25,605 bases of DNA from contig JAOUFL010000004.1 of NCBI GenBank assembly GCA_029858245.1, positions 1-25,605 of the forward strand, given 5' to 3'. Positions 22,865-25,605 of this stretch are shown here, in pieces. Under the pieces are notes generated by a model. It ran no database searches. It was given only the letters and a program-made list of their open reading frames with translations, and had not been told where the DNA came from. How positions within the stretch are numbered: position 1 is the stretch's first letter; each line of letters begins with the position of its first letter. Source of the stretch: Candidatus Zixiibacteriota bacterium. GTDB lineage: Bacteria; Zixibacteria; MSB-5A5; RBG-16-43-9. Position numbers and translations under genes: made by a program.

Positions 22865-23818
22865 ATGATGAAAAGGTTATTATGCCTGATGAGTTTTTTC
22901 TTGATCAGTGCACCCGGCATAGCCCAGGATGATTACACTGCCTGGGTGATGAGATATAATGGACCGGTAAACTTAAATGATGAGGCACGTTCACTCCACA
23001 TCGGTAGTTTCGGGAATGTTTATGTGAATGGCTATAGTATCGGTAGCGGGACGGGTTATGATTATCTCACTATGAAGTATAACTCCATTGGAGATAATGT
23101 TTGGATGCGAAGGTACAACGGCCCGGGAAGTTCCGATGATGAGGCCTGGGCTTTAGCCATTGATGATTCTGGTAATGTATATGTGACCGGCTATAGCATG
23201 GAGAGTGGAACAGGTTATGATTATGCCACAATTAAATATGGTCCCCTGCAGGTAAAAGATACTTTAACCTTTCTTGCTTATTCACCAGTAGACATCATAG
23301 TCACAGACCCGCCGGGGGACTCAATCGGATTAGGTTTCAATACCATACCAAATGCGGTCTATGATACAACTCAGGATGTAAATGGGGATGACGACAAAGA
23401 TGACCTTGTGATTATTCCAGAACCTTTAGTAGGGGAGTATATTGTAAGAATAATAGGTGAGCCCGGCTCGGCAGGAGGTACTTATACTTTAGCTGTAAGA
23501 TTAAACGGGAATGAGGATACCCCCATGGTATCCAGTGTTCCTGCTCCTGAGCCTGGAGAAACGGATATGTTATATTATACAGTCCTACAATATTTACGAG
23601 GGGATGCTAATTCCGATGGCTCCACCACTGTTTCGGATGTGATTTTTCTGATAAATTATCTGTTCAGAGGTGGAAAACTTCCTGAGCCAATGTCATTGGG
23701 GGATGCTAACTGCTGCCGGGAAGAGACTGGAGATTGCGTGGTGGTTAAGATATCTGTGGCGGATGTAATCTATCTGATAAGCTTTCTTTTCAGAGGAGGA
23801 CCTGCTCCCTGCAGTTAA
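22865..23818 (+). CDS. Secreted protein: two SBBP-like repeats plus dockerin-like C-terminus
   Basis: A 317-residue exported protein with a strong ribosome binding site (GGAGGAAG) and a signal peptide ending near 'PGIAQDD'. Residues about 24-120 hold two tandem repeats of roughly 50 residues ('YNGPG..DDEAWALAIDDSGNVYVTGYS' and 'GYDYATIKY') of the SBBP beta-propeller type. A beta-rich domain follows (about 121-240), then two dockerin-like EF-hand segments: 'GDANSDGSTTVSDVIFLINY' with the Ca2+-type D-x-N-x-D-G pattern, and a more degenerate one around 'GDANCC...ISVADVIYLISF'. This C-terminal pair is typical of secreted proteins in Zixibacteria-like candidate phyla and may anchor or sort the protein. 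Two repeats alone cannot close a propeller, so the gene may have lost repeat units. Confidence 0.85.
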   Translation: MMKRLLCLMSFFLISAPGIAQDDYTAWVMRYNGPVNLNDEARSLHIGSFGNVYVNGYSIGSGTGYDYLTMKYNSIGDNVWMRRYNGPGSSDDEAWALAIDDSGNVYVTGYSMESGTGYDYATIKYGPLQVKDTLTFLAYSPVDIIVTDPPGDSIGLGFNTIPNAVYDTTQDVNGDDDKDDLVIIPEPLVGEYIVRIIGEPGSAGGTYTLAVRLNGNEDTPMVSSVPAPEPGETDMLYYTVLQYLRGDANSDGSTTVSDVIFLINYLFRGGKLPEPMSLGDANCCREETGDCVVVKISVADVIYLISFLFRGGPAPCS

Positions 23819-23862
23819 TACAGATTTGTCTGTTCACGGTAAAGGACGACCAAAAGATTTAC

Positions 23863-23892
23863 AAAAAAAGAGCGGAAGCTAACTCCGCTCTT
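23863..23892 (-). terminator. Rho-independent terminator of the minus-strand operon
   Basis: AAGAGCGGA (23868-23876) pairs perfectly with TCCGCTCTT (23884-23892) across a seven-base loop. Read on the minus strand it is followed by a T run (complement of 23863-23869), 25 bases after the glyoxalase-fold gene. Plus-strand read-through from the dockerin gene would meet the hairpin but no T run. Confidence 0.85.
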
Positions 23893-23916
23893 AAATTAAA
23901 AAAAGTATTCCGGTTA

Positions 23917-24270
23917 TTATTTTCCCTTAAAAACCCCGATTACATTTCCATCTAAATCCGAGAAAAGCCCGTACCATCCGACATTGGGTATCTCGGCTTT
24001 TTCTTTGACTATCTTGCCGCCTAACTCCTTGGCTTTGTTCAAGTACTTATCGATATCTTCCACATAGATATAAAGAAGTATCCCATCACCCGGATTTACC
24101 TTATCTACTCTTTGAAATCCTCCTCCGGGCTCCTTGCCGGTATTGAACATCAAATAGTCCGGGGAGCCTTTCCAGGCGCTAATTTTCCAGCCAAAAAGTC
24201 CGGCATAAAACTTATTTGCCCTGTCTAAGTCTGTTACCATGATCTCGATATGACAAATTGACTTCTCCAT
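23917..24270 (-). CDS. VOC-family (glyoxalase/bleomycin-resistance fold) protein
   Basis: A 117-residue single-module VOC protein. The pattern is typical: 'ICHIEIMVTDLDRANKFYAGLFGWKI' at the N-terminus, 'YIYVEDIDKYLNKAKELGGKIV' in the second half, and 'GLFSDLDGNVIGVFKG' at the end. The conserved metal-binding positions are partly present (H7, E9). Members of this group act as metal-dependent lyases, dioxygenases or binding proteins; no substrate can be named. AAAGGAGG lies at good spacing before ATG 24270, at the end of the upstream membrane-protein gene, with only three bases between the genes. Confidence 0.87.
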   Translation of the reverse strand: MEKSICHIEIMVTDLDRANKFYAGLFGWKISAWKGSPDYLMFNTGKEPGGGFQRVDKVNPGDGILLYIYVEDIDKYLNKAKELGGKIVKEKAEIPNVGWYGLFSDLDGNVIGVFKGK

Positions 24271-24273
24271 TTT

Positions 24274-24717
24274 TTACCTCCTTTCAAGGGGCTGAATTTT
24301 TTGTGTAATTATATAAAGTACAACACCAGCAATTCCCATGAGCAGGTCTAGCAGGGTATCCTCCAGTCCGGGTTGAGCATGTGTTTTAATCCAGTGGTCC
24401 GAGATGTATTCCAAAAACTCCCAGAAGATTGCAGCTGTGCAGGTAAGTGTAAATACCAATATATCCTCCAATAGATGCTCAAGGGGGTGTAATAATTTAT
24501 ATTCCTCCAGAGCACGAAGACTGCCTGAGAAGAAATAAGCAATGGCAAATCCACCAGCTATGTGCATGGGAATATCAAGTGGAGGGAACAGGTCATAAAC
24601 CCGGATCAGGCGTGAGCAAACTACATGTATAAAGAATATCATCACTGGAAACCAGGCTCTTCGCAGAATGATTTTTCTGAGGGCAGCTAAAAAATTTGAA
24701 ATTTGGTAATTTTCCAT
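24274..24717 (-). CDS. Small integral membrane protein, DUF2238/VanZ-like
   Basis: A 147-residue protein with about four membrane helices. Polar residues are conserved in a pattern seen in YjdF/DUF2238-like proteins: 'DIPMHIAGGFAIAYF', 'AAIFWEFLEYISDHW' and 'GLEDTLLDLLMGIAGVVLYI'. Function unknown. The start ATG 24717 is preferred over in-frame TTG 24738, which has no ribosome binding site, although the one at 24717 (AAGGT) is also weak. It is followed three bases later by the VOC gene and preceded by the purine permease gene, so all three may be one transcript. Confidence 0.7.
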   Translation of the reverse strand: MENYQISNFLAALRKIILRRAWFPVMIFFIHVVCSRLIRVYDLFPPLDIPMHIAGGFAIAYFFSGSLRALEEYKLLHPLEHLLEDILVFTLTCTAAIFWEFLEYISDHWIKTHAQPGLEDTLLDLLMGIAGVVLYIITQKIQPLERR

Positions 24718-24779
24718 ACCTTGTAATTTACCAAACAATCGTTTAAAGCGGAGTCAGGGCATATACTGTATCTACGTAA

Positions 24780-25605
24780 TTAGAATTCAAGAATAATCTT
24801 CAAGGCCGGCAAAAGAAAATCCAGGAAAAAGGCAGCGGAGACCAGATACATCAGAGGATGAACCTTGTTTCCCTTTCCGGCTAAGAGCATTATCAAAGTA
24901 TAGGCGATGAATCCGAATCCGATGCCGTTAGATATGGAATAGGTTAAAGGCATTACTATCATAATCAGAAAAGCAGGAAAAGACTCCTCGAATTTCTCAA
25001 AAGGGATTTCCTTGATGATGGTAAGCATTAAAAATCCAACTATGATTAAAGCGGGAGCAGTAGCTTCTTTGGGAACTATCCCGGCTATGGGTGAGAAGAA
25101 GATCGACAACAGGAAAAGTATCCCCACCACTACAGTTGAAAAACCACTTCTTCCACCAGCCGAGATGCCAGCGGCGCTTTCTATATAAGTCGTAACCGAG
25201 CTGGAGGAGGCTACCCCCCCCATTACCGCAGATAAAGAGTCGACTAAAAGAACGCGATTTATTCGAGGTAAATTCCCCTTTTCATCCAATAGCTTGCCCT
25301 CGGTTCCCAGTCCTATGACCGAACCTAAGGTATCAAAAAAATCAGAGAGCATTACCGAGAAAATAAGCACCAGTGCAGGAAGAAGTCCTAATTTCAGGAT
25401 CGAGGTAAAATCGAATTTTCCAAATGTGGAAAAGTCTGGTGAAGAGAAAAAGGTTCCGGGTATTATGGCTTTTCCTGTTTCCGGAAAGGCAGTAAGGCCG
25501 GTGGTATAATTCAGAATGATGGCCAGAAGGGTGGAGGTGGCGATTCCCAGAAGGAGTGCTCCCCTGACTTTTCTTTTCATTAATATCGAGGTTAAAAGTA
25601 ATCCG
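24780..25605 (-). CDS. NCS2/AzgA-type purine (adenine/guanine/hypoxanthine) permease, 5' end outside window
   Basis: C-terminal 275 residues of a nucleobase:cation symporter of the AzgA branch. Typical sequence is 'SDFFDTLGSVIGLGTEGKLL', 'VDSLSAVMGGVASSSSVTTY' with 'IESAAGISAGGRSG', and 'VPKEATAPALIIVGFLML', followed by the last membrane helices. The frame stays open from ATG 25580 through the window edge and encodes matching sequence (GLLLTSIL), so 25580 is internal and the gene continues beyond the window; full-length members have about 430-460 residues. Purine specificity is a family-level inference. It lies upstream of the small membrane protein and VOC genes on the same strand. Confidence 0.93.
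   Translation of the reverse strand, partial: GLLLTSILMKRKVRGALLLGIATSTLLAIILNYTTGLTAFPETGKAIIPGTFFSSPDFSTFGKFDFTSILKLGLLPALVLIFSVMLSDFFDTLGSVIGLGTEGKLLDEKGNLPRINRVLLVDSLSAVMGGVASSSSVTTYIESAAGISAGGRSGFSTVVVGILFLLSIFFSPIAGIVPKEATAPALIIVGFLMLTIIKEIPFEKFEESFPAFLIMIVMPLTYSISNGIGFGFIAYTLIMLLAGKGNKVHPLMYLVSAAFFLDFLLPALKIILEF

Overview
The window reads as a chromosomal segment of an uncultured, probably anaerobic, diderm bacterium. The best lineage clue is the secreted protein at 22865-23818. It ends in two dockerin-like repeats of the 'DVIFLINYLFRGG' type, a style I associate with candidate phyla such as Zixibacteria and other FCB-like lineages. Lipoproteins with an 'SCKKK' lipobox region, an outer-membrane barrel, EpsI, MurQ and pyruvate phosphate dikinase fit a Gram-negative anaerobe. 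The placement is inference. I see no integrase, transposase, CRISPR array or phage gene. TTG starts with good ribosome binding sites are frequent (7000, 8714, 15530, 18833).

Layout. 1-1407: the 3' part of a CorA Mg2+ channel and a TrkA-C membrane protein (ion transport). 1715-3077: a methionine-rich secreted coiled-coil protein overlapping an outer-membrane beta-barrel gene. 3261-3333: tRNA-Lys(CTT) on the minus strand with its own promoter, beside degenerate intergenic repeats. 3592-4476 (minus): a SAM methyltransferase, divergent from a corrinoid operon. 4645-8472: four genes on the plus strand, namely a corrinoid protein, a zinc homocysteine methyltransferase, a stand-alone MetH-type reactivation domain and a non-pyrrolysine MttB-family methyltransferase. 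8714-12158: a PTS EIIA-like protein and pyruvate phosphate dikinase, closed by a strong terminator. 12465-16843: a seven-repeat propeller lipoprotein, an aminotransferase, a second lipoprotein, MurQ and a zinc-ribbon/DUF2007 protein. 17071-20998: a HEAT-repeat protein and an HD-GYP protein that appear to share an N-terminal module, then an orphan EpsI. 21051-22553 (minus): an SGNH hydrolase with an internal TPR block. 22865-23818: the dockerin-type protein. 23917-25605 (minus): a glyoxalase-fold protein, a small membrane protein and the 3' part of an NCS2/AzgA-type purine permease.

The most interesting unit is the corrinoid operon. It contains the homocysteine, cobalamin and reactivation modules of methionine synthase as separate proteins. 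The methyl-folate module is absent and an MttB-family enzyme, which in characterised cases demethylates methylamines or betaines, sits in its place. The economical reading is a pathway that moves a methyl group from a quaternary amine through a corrinoid to homocysteine, with MetH-style rather than RamA/RACo-style reactivation. The second point of interest is the HEAT/HD-GYP pair with a shared sensor-like N-terminus.

Several promoters of the TTGACA/TATAAT type can be read directly (tRNA-Lys, the SGNH hydrolase, the divergent pair at 4507-4605). They help to fix start codons, notably for the SGNH hydrolase and the corrinoid protein.
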